Positions 36,265 to 44,983 of a stretch of 55,344 nucleotides of DNA are shown in pieces (position 1 is the first letter of the stretch; each line of letters begins with the position of its first letter). A program made the translations under genes and the position numbers. The stretch is from UBA7672 sp036733305 (GTDB lineage Bacteria > Pseudomonadota > Alphaproteobacteria > Caulobacterales > Hyphomonadaceae). The DNA is taken from NCBI GenBank assembly GCA_036733305.1, contig DAINAT010000010.1, positions 1-55,344 of the forward strand. The letters are read 5' to 3'. The notes below the pieces were generated by a model. It had not been told where the DNA came from and ran no database searches. It worked only from the letters and a program-made list of their open reading frames with translations.

Positions 36265-36734
36265 CGCTTACCCCTACCCCCTAAGATACGCTGGCGCGAG
36301 CCTACTGTGCCATCGGAAACCGCGTCACCAGGATACGCACCGGTTCTGCTTCACCACGGCAAGGACTTACCAGCCACGGGCGATCTTATTGCAGATTCAG
36401 CACCGCGTTCCACGAACGATTCAACGAGCCCGCTGACGATTATCTGGACCAGTTTCTTTGGCCGCCCAATTCCCGCCAGAATCTTGCGCCACACGGTCGC
36501 AGGTCGGGGGACATTCTCCCGCACATCAATGGAGCAATCGCTCGATGAGGCGACTGAACCTATTCAGTTCGCCCCCATGCCTGGGGGCCGGTCGGCCTCC
36601 CGCGCTTTCGCTCGGTAGCGTCTGACCTCGAAAAGCAACTGACGCCACACTGCGCAATTCCGCGCGCGTGGAGTCGCGCCTGATGCTTCGCCTTTCGGCG
36701 AATACGCGGGCGCATTTCGAGAGGAGACGCGGTC
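36265..36734. other. 470-bp intergenic region without a recognisable gene
   Basis: Frames on both strands are short or are continuations of antisense frames of selO, with no domain or start signal. A small TTCGCC-tttc-GGCGAA hairpin lies about 40 bp upstream of the next start. The region must hold the divergent promoters of selO and of the PcfJ-like gene. Confidence 0.5.
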
Positions 36735-37784
36735 ATGACCGCGCAAATATTCATGCGGACGCCCGCACGCGCGCGAACCGCTACGCCGCTTCTGGCATTC
36801 ATCGCCGGCGAGTTCGCCGATGCGGTCGCCCAGGTCTGGCCGGCGCCCCACGCGGAGTTCTTCGCCCTCCCCGCAGCCCGCCGTCATGCAGCAGCGATCG
36901 CGCTGGCCGGCCTGGCACAGCGTCAGATCGGTCCGGCAGAACTGCGTCGCCTGGTCGAGTATCAGCGCGATGCCGTTGTCGCGGAGACGCTGGCGGGCGA
37001 GCACGCTCAAGGGCTTATGCGCGCATTGACGAAAGCCGGTGAGACGCTGTGGCGTGTAGATGACTACGGAGTATTCCTTCACCTTCTGGCCGAACCAATG
37101 GCCAATGAAGTCCTGCGCCATCTTGATCTGGTGCGCCCTGCCTACTTTGATCCGATCGCGAACCTGCCGCCAGCTCTGCGTTGCGCCGCAATTGTTCGGG
37201 CCGTGCCGACCAGCGCAGCCGCAAGCGATCTCGGTCGCGCCTTCCAGCTTGCGACGCGTATGCGTCGCCCATACGACGCCGGGCGGATCGCACGCCGCTG
37301 GGCGGCCGGGGGCGACACTCGCGCTGTGTTCACGCGCGCAGTTGAAGATCTCACGCCCGACGCTTTCCGTACCGCGGATGCAGCGCCGGTCCTGGGCGCT
37401 CCGTTCACGCGCGTTACCAGCCGCAAGCAGCTCGAGGCGCTCGCACTTGAGTTCCAGAATTGCCTCGCAGACCATACGGTGCGGATCGCGGATGGACGCA
37501 TGGCGGTCTATGCATGGCGCGCCGATACGGCGGCGGCAATTGCGCTGAGCTGGGATGCAGCGGGCTGGCGTCTCGCGGAAGCAAAGGCACGCCAGAACGT
37601 CGATCTCGAGGAAGCGCAGCTGCGCGATCTCGCGACGCGCGTCAAAGCTGCCGGCGTCCGCATCGGCCCATCCGTCCAGACGCTCATCACGCGACTGGAT
37701 GATTGGGCCAACAATACGAGCTACTGCTATCCGATCGGCCCGAGCTTCATCGAGCAACTCATGCTCGGCGACCTCTGGTCCTGA
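36735..37784 (+). CDS. PcfJ-like domain protein of unknown function
   Basis: 349 residues, GAGGAG about 8 nt before the ATG. Alanine- and arginine-rich helical N-terminal two thirds without a recognised domain. The C-terminal part reads SRKQLEALALEFQNCLADHTVRIADGRMAVYAW, then AIALSWDAAGWRLAEAKARQN. The pattern Leu...NCLxxH...G...Y, then a beta segment and KxRxN, resembles the PcfJ-like domain found in chromosomal and mobile-element proteins (xxC...Y, then xxLxG..N). I rate this as a family resemblance only. No signal peptide or membrane helix. Convergent with the acyl-CoA synthetase; a CCCCG/CGGGG hairpin lies between them at 37801-37816. Confidence 0.55.
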   Translation: MTAQIFMRTPARARTATPLLAFIAGEFADAVAQVWPAPHAEFFALPAARRHAAAIALAGLAQRQIGPAELRRLVEYQRDAVVAETLAGEHAQGLMRALTKAGETLWRVDDYGVFLHLLAEPMANEVLRHLDLVRPAYFDPIANLPPALRCAAIVRAVPTSAAASDLGRAFQLATRMRRPYDAGRIARRWAAGGDTRAVFTRAVEDLTPDAFRTADAAPVLGAPFTRVTSRKQLEALALEFQNCLADHTVRIADGRMAVYAWRADTAAAIALSWDAAGWRLAEAKARQNVDLEEAQLRDLATRVKAAGVRIGPSVQTLITRLDDWANNTSYCYPIGPSFIEQLMLGDLWS

Positions 37785-37817
37785 TCTGATGACGACCTCA
37801 CCCCGAAAGAGCGGGGC

Positions 37818-39608
37818 CTAAAAGCGGTGAGATCCACCCATGATCTCAGTGAACATCGCCGCATCAATCGGCACGTATGTTCCTTGCTCGACATCGACGA
37901 CGTAGAGCGGGTCGCTGGTTTTGGACGGGTCGAAGTTTTCGGTCACCAGGTCGACTTTGCGATATTTGAGAGTACCCGTAGTTTCGACCTCGCCCTGCAG
38001 CCGCAGGAAGATCGGGCGTGCATAAGCCGGCAGTTGAGCCGCCAGGTGCGCGTACAAGCCTTTAAGATCGATGCCCTCTTGCGGCGTGATGGCCGCCATG
38101 CCCGCCCGCCCGTCATGGCCCGGTACTGCCACTCCATAAACGATGGCGTGCTTCACGCCCGACATGGATGAGCAGGCGATCTCCACTTCACTGGTCGAGA
38201 CGTTCTCGCCTTTCCAGCGGAATGTGTCGCCGACGCGATCGACGAAGTAGATGTAGCCATCCTTGTCCATCTTCATCAGGTCGCCCGTGCGGAACCACAG
38301 ATCGCCTTTGACAAACACATCACGCAACAGCTTCTTCTTCGATTGCGCCTCGTCATTGTAGCCATCGAAGCGCTGACGCGGTTCGTGCGTGATCGGACCG
38401 ACCGCCTCGCCCGGCTCGTCCGGCGCCGCCTCGATGCATAACCCATCGGGTCCACGCACCGGCTGCTCGGTCTCGACATCGAATTTCAGAATGCGGGCCG
38501 GCAAGCGCGAGCGCAGCAGACGCGGGATGCGGCCAACCGCGCCAATCTTACCATCCAGGTTGAAGAAGTTCACATTGCCTTCGGTCGAGCCATAGAACTC
38601 GACGAGGTGGTGGATGCCCGTTCGCTCGACGAACTGAGCCCACACGTCTGCGCGCAGGCCATTGCCGAAGCCCTTCTTGATCTTGTGCCGCTTCTCAAGC
38701 GCGCTCACAGGTTGGTTCATCAGATAGCGGCCAAGTTCGCCAATGTAGACGAGCATCGTCGCGTCATTGGCGATCGCCTCTTCCCAGAAGTGCGAGGCGG
38801 AGAATTTGCGACGGAGGATCAGGCAAGCGCCGGCGTTGAGCGCTGTCCCGACGCCGCACATGCCGCCGGTTGCGTGATAAAGCGGGAGCGTTAGCAGAAT
38901 GCGATCATTGGCATTCGCTTCGGTGGCATCCTTGAACACCCTCATCAGACCTCGTGCGCGGACGCCCGAAATCTTCGCAGCCTTTGGCAGACCCGTCGTT
39001 CCCGACGTGTAAATATAAAGCGCAACTTCCCCGCCCTTCACGCCAGCGCGCACGGAGCGGTTCGGGCGTTCGGTCCAGGATTTGTCGACCGCGTCATCGA
39101 TTTGCGTGAGGCCATCAACTGGCCCGCCCAGGACGAACGCGCCGATGTCGAGCGGCGTTTGCTCACGCGCGGCTTCGAACTGTCCTGCCAGCTCCGGGTT
39201 CATCACGATTGCCCGTGCATTGGTGATCTTCACGCAATGCGACAGGCCAGCGCCCGTGAGGTTGTAGTTGATCAGCGCGGTCTTGACCGCGATCTTTGCC
39301 ATGCCCGCCCAGAAAGCGATGTAGTCGGGCCGGTTCTCCATGAACAGCGCAACGCAATCGCCTTTGCGCAGACCAATCGCCTGCCCCCAATGCGCAAACT
39401 GATTCGCGCGCTTGTCGAACTCGGCGTAGCTGATTTCCTTCCCCTCGAAGGAGATGAAGATCCTGTCGCCGTGATCATCGACCGCTTCTTCGATCGCGTC
39501 CGCGACAGTGTACTCTTCCTCGGGGTCGAACTTGCCGATCGCGCCAATGATCCGGCGAAAGCCGGTCATGTAGATCCAGTCACTCTTGATGCCGTCGATC
39601 AGATTCAT
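37818..39608 (-). CDS. FATP-type long-chain acyl-CoA synthetase
   Basis: 596 residues. AMP-forming ligase of the fatty-acid transport protein/very-long-chain acyl-CoA synthetase branch: AMP motif IYTSGTTGLPKAAKIS, HHLVEFYGSTEGNVNFFN, and FRWKGENVSTSEVEIACSSM with GTLKYRKVDLVTENFDPSK near the end. The YGSTEGN and KGENVSTxEVE wording separates it from FadD. Activates long-chain or sterol-type acids at the inner face of the membrane. Few residues match a good ribosome site ahead of the ATG at 39608, and ATG at 39569 is an alternative. A perfect palindrome lies 213 bp upstream. Confidence 0.92.
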   Translation of the reverse strand: MNLIDGIKSDWIYMTGFRRIIGAIGKFDPEEEYTVADAIEEAVDDHGDRIFISFEGKEISYAEFDKRANQFAHWGQAIGLRKGDCVALFMENRPDYIAFWAGMAKIAVKTALINYNLTGAGLSHCVKITNARAIVMNPELAGQFEAAREQTPLDIGAFVLGGPVDGLTQIDDAVDKSWTERPNRSVRAGVKGGEVALYIYTSGTTGLPKAAKISGVRARGLMRVFKDATEANANDRILLTLPLYHATGGMCGVGTALNAGACLILRRKFSASHFWEEAIANDATMLVYIGELGRYLMNQPVSALEKRHKIKKGFGNGLRADVWAQFVERTGIHHLVEFYGSTEGNVNFFNLDGKIGAVGRIPRLLRSRLPARILKFDVETEQPVRGPDGLCIEAAPDEPGEAVGPITHEPRQRFDGYNDEAQSKKKLLRDVFVKGDLWFRTGDLMKMDKDGYIYFVDRVGDTFRWKGENVSTSEVEIACSSMSGVKHAIVYGVAVPGHDGRAGMAAITPQEGIDLKGLYAHLAAQLPAYARPIFLRLQGEVETTGTLKYRKVDLVTENFDPSKTSDPLYVVDVEQGTYVPIDAAMFTEIMGGSHRF

Positions 39609-39820
39609 ACGGGAGGACCGGTCTCAAATGCAGGATTATAAAGTCTACGGGCACGCAATTAAGGTCGCGTTGATAGAGTGTATCTCGTGAAAGATGTGAT
39701 GAAATCACAAGAGCGCAAGCGCGCGCGAACCAACAACATCGTGTACTTTTCAGGGCACTAGCCTTTGTGAACATCGCAAGCGGCCCGACAAACGCATCCC
39801 CCGTGCGATTTTTGCGTTGT

Positions 39821-39837
39821 CTATTGCAGTGCAATAG
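39821..39837. promoter_or_regulatory. Perfect 17-bp palindrome (candidate operator)
   Basis: CTATTGCA-G-TGCAATAG, 8-bp arms about a single base, in a 369-bp, AT-richer gap between the acyl-CoA synthetase and a small hypothetical gene. Its TTGCAnTGCAA core resembles sites bound by dimeric TetR/LuxR-type or leucine-responsive regulators; which one is unknown. Confidence 0.45.
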
Positions 39838-39850
39838 CGCGAGGATCCGT

Positions 39851-39967
39851 ATGGGCGCCCGTCGTTACCAAGCAGAGAATATTATTGGCTCACTACGTGG
39901 GCACGCCAGGAATGATTTGCCGACGGTTTCACCAGACGTGATCGGCGACGAAATGCTCGTCCGCTGA
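39851..39967 (+). CDS. Small ORF, possible IS3-type orfA fragment
   Basis: 38 codons, with GAGGA 5 nt before the ATG. The opening MGARRYQAENIIGSLRG recalls the first 15 residues of IS3-family OrfA proteins (RRxxxExIIxxLR), but the rest does not continue the helix-turn-helix and no inverted repeats are visible. Either a transposase remnant or a chance frame; low confidence. The rest of 39609-39977 holds no other candidate gene. Confidence 0.2.
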   Translation: MGARRYQAENIIGSLRGHARNDLPTVSPDVIGDEMLVR

Positions 39968-39977
39968 TTCTCTTACT

Positions 39978-40316
39978 CTACGACATCGCGTCGTAGATCT
40001 CACATCGGAAGCCATCGACATTGTGGACGCGCCAGCGTTCGCCAAGCGAAGTCAGCCGATCATTGACCCACCCGTCAGGTGGTAACGTTCCGCGATATGC
40101 AAACTCGTTGCCCAGCTCCGCCATTTCGGTGGCGTGATCGTTGTAAAGCTTCTGCAGAATCTGGGTTCTGCGACGGCTATCGTCCGCTTTCTGATTCTCC
40201 AGATCATCGCGCTGCGACGCCACTTTTGCTTTGGTGAAACGCGCGACGCCTTTGAAGACGTGCGTCAACGCTAATGAAAACTCGGGCGCTCTTTGTGCCA
40301 TGTTGTCATTCCCCAT
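39978..40316 (-). CDS. Small hypothetical protein
   Basis: 112 residues, not recognised. Highly charged, probably helical or coiled-coil in the middle (KAKVASQRDDLENQKADDSRRRTQILQKLYNDHATEMAELGNEF), no signal peptide or membrane segment, and a Trp/Cys-containing end (GERWRVHNVDGFRCEIYDAMS). An in-frame ATG five codons in has a better GGGGA ribosome site and may be the true start. Isolated between the acyl-CoA synthetase and a NIPSNAP-like lipoprotein gene; function unknown. Confidence 0.6.
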   Translation of the reverse strand: MGNDNMAQRAPEFSLALTHVFKGVARFTKAKVASQRDDLENQKADDSRRRTQILQKLYNDHATEMAELGNEFAYRGTLPPDGWVNDRLTSLGERWRVHNVDGFRCEIYDAMS

Positions 40317-40462
40317 TACCCATCATCACGGCAGCATACCCCCGTGCCACACGCAAGTGACCCCCGATGGAATCTCGCGTATTTTGAAGTTGAGGAGTTG
40401 GTGTTGGTTCTTCGCCGCGCATCGATGCCAATCAAAAGTTCGGAAGTCACGGGAGTTTCGTT

Positions 40463-41050
40463 GTGAAGGTTTTGATGCGTCTCGCCATGGCCGCTGCATG
40501 CCTTGCGCTAACCGCCTGCGCGACACCGCAAATGCAGCCGCTTTCGTCGCCAGCGTCGCAACTCCCACCGAACAACAATCCCACGCAGATGAATCGCGAC
40601 GCCGCCGCCAGCCGCGGGCCTGTTCGCAACCTCACAGCGCAGCCGGGAGAAGAGATCGTCACCATCCGCTACTGGAAGATCAAGAAGGGTGGGTACCCGC
40701 AATTCCTCGAAGCGTCGCGCAAGGGCATCTGGCCGTTCTTCGAGAAGATCGGCGCTCGCATCGTCGGCATGTGGGAAGTGATCCCGCCGCCGGATGGGAA
40801 ATCCGCCTCACCTGACTACGACGAAGTTTATCTGACGACCCGCTACGCCAGCCTCGAACACTGGGCCGCAACACGTGACGCGGCCGCGATGGGTGGCGAC
40901 GGCCCCGACTACGCCGCGCTGCAAGCAGCACTGGCGGTACGCCAGTCGTTGACGATCGAAACCAAGGTCACATTCCTGAAAGGTGCAACCGGCCCGCTCG
41001 GCCCGGTCTACATGCCCGGCACCGGCGAGACGTTCACGCCCGTGCCTTAG
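40463..41050 (+). CDS. NIPSNAP-like lipoprotein
   Basis: 195 residues starting at GTG (GGGAG 7 nt upstream). Signal ends LALTAC with lipid Cys19, then a low-complexity linker rich in Gln, Pro and Asn. The folded part reads VTIRYWKIKKGGYPQFLEASRKGIWPFFEKIGARIVGMWEV and YLTTRYASLEHWAATRD, a ferredoxin-like alpha/beta pattern as in NIPSNAP and other dimeric alpha-beta barrel proteins. Function unknown; lipid anchoring makes this an extracytoplasmic version. Its stop codon overlaps the stop of the convergent cupin gene by 4 nt. Confidence 0.7.
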   Translation: MKVLMRLAMAAACLALTACATPQMQPLSSPASQLPPNNNPTQMNRDAAASRGPVRNLTAQPGEEIVTIRYWKIKKGGYPQFLEASRKGIWPFFEKIGARIVGMWEVIPPPDGKSASPDYDEVYLTTRYASLEHWAATRDAAAMGGDGPDYAALQAALAVRQSLTIETKVTFLKGATGPLGPVYMPGTGETFTPVP

Positions 41051-41502
41051 CGCGCGCAACTCTCCGGCTTCGTCTCGATCCGCATGAACTTCACGGGCGT
41101 CGAACCAATATTGCTGATCGCGTGTGGCCCCTCGGGCCCGGTCCAGACTGTCCGGAAGCCTTCAGTCGGCTCGACATCGTTGTGCGCGACTTCGACGAAC
41201 TTCCCGCCTTCCATCTTGTACTGCGTGTAGCGGAACTTCGCGCCTTTGCCGCCAGTCTCACCCATGATCACGCTAGGTAGCGCGTGGATATGGATCGGCT
41301 CCGACGTCTGCGGCGGCAGATTGATCTCCAGCACACGGACATGCTCGTCCTCGAACACCACGCGATGTGAATAGGGCGCAGCCGCGACCGCATCGTGAGG
41401 ATAGCTTTCCGGATTGCAGAACATCGGATCAGGCGGAAGGTGCTGTTGTGCAGTTGCCGCTGGGCAAATGGCGAGCATTACCGCAGGCACGAACATCCGC
41501 AT
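41047..41502 (-). CDS. Exported cupin-like protein
   Basis: 151 residues from the ATG at 41502, chosen for AAGGAG 7 nt upstream. Signal peptide MRMFVPAVMLAICPAATAQQ. The body is a small beta-barrel: HRVVFEDEHVRVLEINLPPQTSEPIHIHALPSVIMGETG, with an HIH pair that suits a cupin metal site, then FRTVWTGPEGPHAISNIGSTPVKFMRIETKPES. Likely a periplasmic single-domain cupin of unknown ligand. Convergent and overlapping with the NIPSNAP-like gene. Confidence 0.7.
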   Translation of the reverse strand: MRMFVPAVMLAICPAATAQQHLPPDPMFCNPESYPHDAVAAAPYSHRVVFEDEHVRVLEINLPPQTSEPIHIHALPSVIMGETGGKGAKFRYTQYKMEGGKFVEVAHNDVEPTEGFRTVWTGPEGPHAISNIGSTPVKFMRIETKPESCAR

Positions 41503-41631
41503 GACAGGCTCCTTCGCAACGCAAGGACCGATTAAGCGCCACGGCCATCGTCCCCGCAACTCCCGCCCCGGTCACAAAACCTCGCTTGACCTGTGCGCGC
41601 TGGCATGGATTAGCCAGACATGGAGCCAGAC

Positions 41632-42174
41632 ATGACCGAACCGACCTACCGCTACGCCCAGAAGGCTGACACCCCCGCCCTCGTTGCGCTGATCGAGCGC
41701 GCCTATCGGGGCGAAAACGCCGCGGGCAAATGGACATCGGAGGCGCACCTTCTGAAGGGGCCGCGTACCAACGACGAGGAGATCGAAGGTCTCATCGCGC
41801 GCGAGGAAACCCGTTTCCTGATAGCAGAGGTCAACGGCAAGCTGATGGGCTGTTGCCTGTTGCAAGGCCTGCCTCCCGAGCCAGACACAAAGATCAACGC
41901 CGCCTATTTCGGGATGTTCGCCATTGACCCCGAGACCCATGGCGGCGGCCTGGGCAAGAACCTCATCGCCGAAGCTGAGAAGCGCGTTCAGGACCTCTGG
42001 AAGTGCAATCAGATGGTGATGACCGTGATCAACGTTCGGACCGCCCTCATCGAATGGTATGAACGGCGCGGCTATCGGCTCACAGGCGCAACGCTGCCCT
42101 TCCCCTTCTCTGAATCCACCGGTGAAACCACACGCGACTTCCATCTCGCGGAAATGCGCAAGACGCTGGCGTGA
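41632..42174 (+). CDS. GNAT family N-acetyltransferase
   Basis: 180 residues. Acetyl-CoA site in AAYFGMFAIDPETHGGGLGKNLIAEAEKRV (a Q/RxxGxG/A-like loop, here HGGGLG), an N-terminal YRYAQKADTPALVALIERAYRGE and a C-terminal NVRTALIEWYERRGYRLTG. The ATG at 41632 has GGAG 6 nt upstream; another ATG lies at 41620. The acceptor cannot be told from the sequence. No functional link to neighbours. Confidence 0.88.
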   Translation: MTEPTYRYAQKADTPALVALIERAYRGENAAGKWTSEAHLLKGPRTNDEEIEGLIAREETRFLIAEVNGKLMGCCLLQGLPPEPDTKINAAYFGMFAIDPETHGGGLGKNLIAEAEKRVQDLWKCNQMVMTVINVRTALIEWYERRGYRLTGATLPFPFSESTGETTRDFHLAEMRKTLA

Positions 42175-42302
42175 AATAAGCTGCGTTCCCTCGCGCCGTG
42201 CACGTCGACGGACACGGGAAATTTCTCGCAATCACCTCGGCTTGGTCTGGATTTTGCCCAGAACTCGGTGCTCACTCTCACTAGGACGCTGGGGAGCTGA
42301 TC

Positions 42303-42674
42303 TTGAAACGCATACTGACGATGGCGCCGCTTCTGGCGCTTGCCGCCTGCGCAACGGAAGACCTGCAATCATTCGCGAACGGCCTGAGCATGGCCGCCGC
42401 CGATCTCGACTATCAGGTCAACGCACCTTGCCCGATGGGCATGCAACGCCAATTTGTCGACACGACGATCCCCGTTGGCGGGTACTCGCCCTACCCCGCA
42501 AATCCCTACGCCCAGGTCGGCTACCAGCCCAACCCGCTGGGCAGCGGATACACCTACTGCGCGACGATGGTGATGCCGTATTACGATGACCGCCGCGGCC
42601 ATCATGATGGCCGCGGCGACGACTATGTCGATGGCTATCGCGACGGTTACCGGGACGGGCGGCGCGACGACTAG
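42303..42674 (+). CDS. Small Tyr/Asp-rich lipoprotein
   Basis: 123 residues, TTG start with GGGGAG upstream. Lipobox LALAAC (Cys16), then TEDLQSFANGLSMAAADLDYQ, a proline/tyrosine-rich middle, and a low-complexity tail RRGHHDGRGDDYVDGYRDGYRDGRRDD, which recalls YxDG repeats that bind calcium or other cations. Not assigned to a family. The first 40 residues resemble the next lipoprotein, so the two are probably tandem paralogues. Outer-membrane location is likely. Confidence 0.65.
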   Translation: MKRILTMAPLLALAACATEDLQSFANGLSMAAADLDYQVNAPCPMGMQRQFVDTTIPVGGYSPYPANPYAQVGYQPNPLGSGYTYCATMVMPYYDDRRGHHDGRGDDYVDGYRDGYRDGRRDD

Positions 42675-42770
42675 ACAGAAAGTGATACGCAGGGCGCGCC
42701 TCGCCTCTCGCTTTCCAAAAATCGATGCATCATGCTCCGCCCGACGCTTCTGCGTCACGGGGGACGATTG

Positions 42771-43010
42771 ATGAAAATCCGTCTGACATTGGCCGCGCTC
42801 GCCGCAGCGCCAGCTCTCGGCGGCTGCACCACGGATGAACTGGCGCTCTTCGGCACGGCCCTCTCGCTTTACAGCGACCTTGAGTATCTCGACGGCGACT
42901 GCGCTTTCGGGTTGCACAAATACTATGACCGGGATGGTCATCATCACTGCTCGATCCGCGATGACAAATGGCATCGGGACGGCAACGGCCATCATCACGA
43001 CCAGAACTAG
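42771..43010 (+). CDS. Small His-rich lipoprotein
   Basis: 79 residues from the ATG at 42771, with GGGGGA upstream. Lipobox ALGGC (Cys19), then TTDELALFGTALSLYSDLEYLDGDC, parallel to the preceding lipoprotein, and a tail with HHHCSIRDDKWHRDGNGHHHDQN that would bind transition metals. No family recognised. The pair could act in envelope metal buffering; this is inference. Confidence 0.6.
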   Translation: MKIRLTLAALAAAPALGGCTTDELALFGTALSLYSDLEYLDGDCAFGLHKYYDRDGHHHCSIRDDKWHRDGNGHHHDQN

Positions 43011-43060
43011 CGGCGTCGTGGCGCTGGCCATGCTGGGCCAGTAGCCGCTAAACTCGGCCC

Positions 43061-43819
43061 ATGACCGAGACGCTCCGCATTCTGAAACGCTTCAACGGCC
43101 CCTACGATTCCGGCAACGGCGGCTATTCCGCCGGTCTTGCCGCGCAGCTTTTACCGTCAGCTGACGCCGTTGAAGTCACCCTGCGCGCACCTGTCCCGCT
43201 GGAGCAGACGCTTCGCGCGCATACGACGAATACTGGTCTCGACATCATGACCGACGATGCTTCAACGCGCATCCTCATCATGTCGCTCAAACCCGTCTGG
43301 CTTGAAACACCCAACGTCCAATCACCCGGTCTCGATGCGGCCACCGTCGCCGCCGCCAGCTACCGCAATGTGGAAGACCACGTCCTGCCGCACTGCTTCG
43401 TCTGTGGTCCTGCACGCCCCGTCGGCGATGGCCTCCGCATCTTTCCGGACTGGTTGAAAGAGCCCTCTGGGCTAGACAATCCCAACAGCTTCCCGATCGT
43501 CGCCGCGCCATGGCAACCTACTCCCGATCTCGCCGACGCCACCGGTCACATCGCACCCGAATACATGTGGGCCGCGCTTGATTGCCCCGGCGCCTTCGCC
43601 ATCGAAAAGGAACCGATCCTGCTCGGTCGCATGACCGCCAAGATTCTCACGCGACCGACAACCAACGCTCCCATCGTCTCGGTTGCCTGGTCCAAGGGGC
43701 AGGATCGCCGCAAGCATTTCGCCGGCACCGCCCTGTTCAACGAAGCAGGCGACCTGCTCGCCTTCTCCGAACAGACCTGGATACAGATCGACGCCCACGC
43801 GCCGCCCAAAGAACTCTAG
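43061..43819 (+). CDS. Hotdog-fold-like protein
   Basis: 252 residues. The central motif HCFVCGPARPVGDGLRIFPDW, then PEYMWAALDCPGAFAIEK and LLGRMTAKILTRPTTNAPIVSVAWSKGQDRRKHFAGTALFNEAGDLLAFSEQTWIQ, matches a bacterial family with double hotdog-like layout sometimes annotated as thioesterase-like. Catalytic role not demonstrated. No clear Shine-Dalgarno sequence; possibly leaderless or coupled. Cytoplasmic. Confidence 0.65.
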   Translation: MTETLRILKRFNGPYDSGNGGYSAGLAAQLLPSADAVEVTLRAPVPLEQTLRAHTTNTGLDIMTDDASTRILIMSLKPVWLETPNVQSPGLDAATVAAASYRNVEDHVLPHCFVCGPARPVGDGLRIFPDWLKEPSGLDNPNSFPIVAAPWQPTPDLADATGHIAPEYMWAALDCPGAFAIEKEPILLGRMTAKILTRPTTNAPIVSVAWSKGQDRRKHFAGTALFNEAGDLLAFSEQTWIQIDAHAPPKEL

Positions 43820-43912
43820 GCCTCGTCGTCCCGGCCAGGGAACCAGCCGCCGGCGCGATGATAGCAAGCTGATCCCTCTAGACTGGCGCCCCGGCATCGG
43901 GGCAAATCGCGC

Positions 43913-44983
43913 ATGATCCCCGCGCTCTCAATCGGTCTCGGCCTGCTAGCGCTCGCCTCGCTGGTCTTCTGGATTCTGGCCATACGGATCTCGTACCGCA
44001 TTGAGCGGCTGCGCAAGCCCGATCTGCCCACGCCGCGCCTGGCCTACACCAACATCTTCGCCACCGCCTTCTGGACACCGCCCGCCGCTGACCCGGTCGA
44101 GAAGAAGCTCCAGTCCGATCTGCGCACTCGCCTGATCGCGGCGCTCTCCTGCCTCCTCGTCATGGCCGGTTTCAGCTTCGCTCTGCCCCTGCTATCGGTT
44201 GAACAGACTACGGTAGCCGCCGCGCCTGCCGGTCCGCCGCCTGTGCACGCTGTGGGAACTACACTCAGCTACATCCGCTCCAACCAGAGCGGGACCAAAC
44301 CTGAAACCATCCTCGTGCACATCCCTGCCGCCAACGAGATCCACGTCGCCAAGATGGCCGCGGCCTGCACCGATGCGGCTTACGTCACTGCAACAGTCGA
44401 CCCCGCAACCAACGAAGCGACCAGCCTCGTCGGCGGCCGCCTGCAGCGCGATGGCACGCAACTTCCGCAAGCCTTTCTCGCGCTCGACCCGGCGCACAAA
44501 CTGATCATTCGCTTTGGCGACCCAACCTCAGAGCCCGCCGAAACACCCGATGCGCCGTCGGCGCCGTGGCGCATGTACGATTTCGATCTCGCCGAATTCG
44601 CGCTGCTGGGGCCGCGCGATCCAAAAAGCTTCAGCTTCGGCGTGGCGATGACCTGGCCAGATGGCCCGCCGCCCCTGATCCGCATCCTCGGGGCAGCGAA
44701 TGCGCAGTTCCTCTACAGCTCGGACAGCGGCGCAAAGCACCACTTCCGTATCTCCGGCCCCGCCTTCACCGATCCCGTCATCGGCGACCGCGGCGGCGAA
44801 CTGATCACCGATGCAAAGTACGGCCACGTCATCGAAGCGCGCTTCGGGCGGCCCAACCATTCCAACTACGACAACTTTCTGCTTAAGCTCACTGCCGCAA
44901 CCGAGGGCGAAGCCGGTACAAAAGTCTGGTCCGATGCACTAGCAGCGCACTGGGCCAACTGTCCGCCCGAGAAAACGCCCTAG
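43913..44983 (+). CDS. Membrane-anchored hypothetical protein
   Basis: 356 residues, not recognised. Two N-terminal hydrophobic segments (about 5-25 and 68-92) flank a basic loop, followed by a soluble extracytoplasmic domain of about 250 residues, with three Cys residues and segments such as YDFDLAEFALLGPRDPKSFSFGVAMTWPDG and GELITDAKYGHVIEARFGRPNHSNYDNF. Probably anchored in the inner membrane with a periplasmic domain. Its TAG stop is shared head-on with the stop of the convergent nitronate monooxygenase (CTAG). Confidence 0.6.
   Translation: MIPALSIGLGLLALASLVFWILAIRISYRIERLRKPDLPTPRLAYTNIFATAFWTPPAADPVEKKLQSDLRTRLIAALSCLLVMAGFSFALPLLSVEQTTVAAAPAGPPPVHAVGTTLSYIRSNQSGTKPETILVHIPAANEIHVAKMAAACTDAAYVTATVDPATNEATSLVGGRLQRDGTQLPQAFLALDPAHKLIIRFGDPTSEPAETPDAPSAPWRMYDFDLAEFALLGPRDPKSFSFGVAMTWPDGPPPLIRILGAANAQFLYSSDSGAKHHFRISGPAFTDPVIGDRGGELITDAKYGHVIEARFGRPNHSNYDNFLLKLTAATEGEAGTKVWSDALAAHWANCPPEKTP

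Noticed and set aside
37801..37816. CCCCG/CGGGG hairpin between the PcfJ-like and acyl-CoA synthetase genes as a terminator
   Set aside because: The stem is only 5-7 bp and neither strand has a clear T tract; kept only as a possible weak bidirectional signal.
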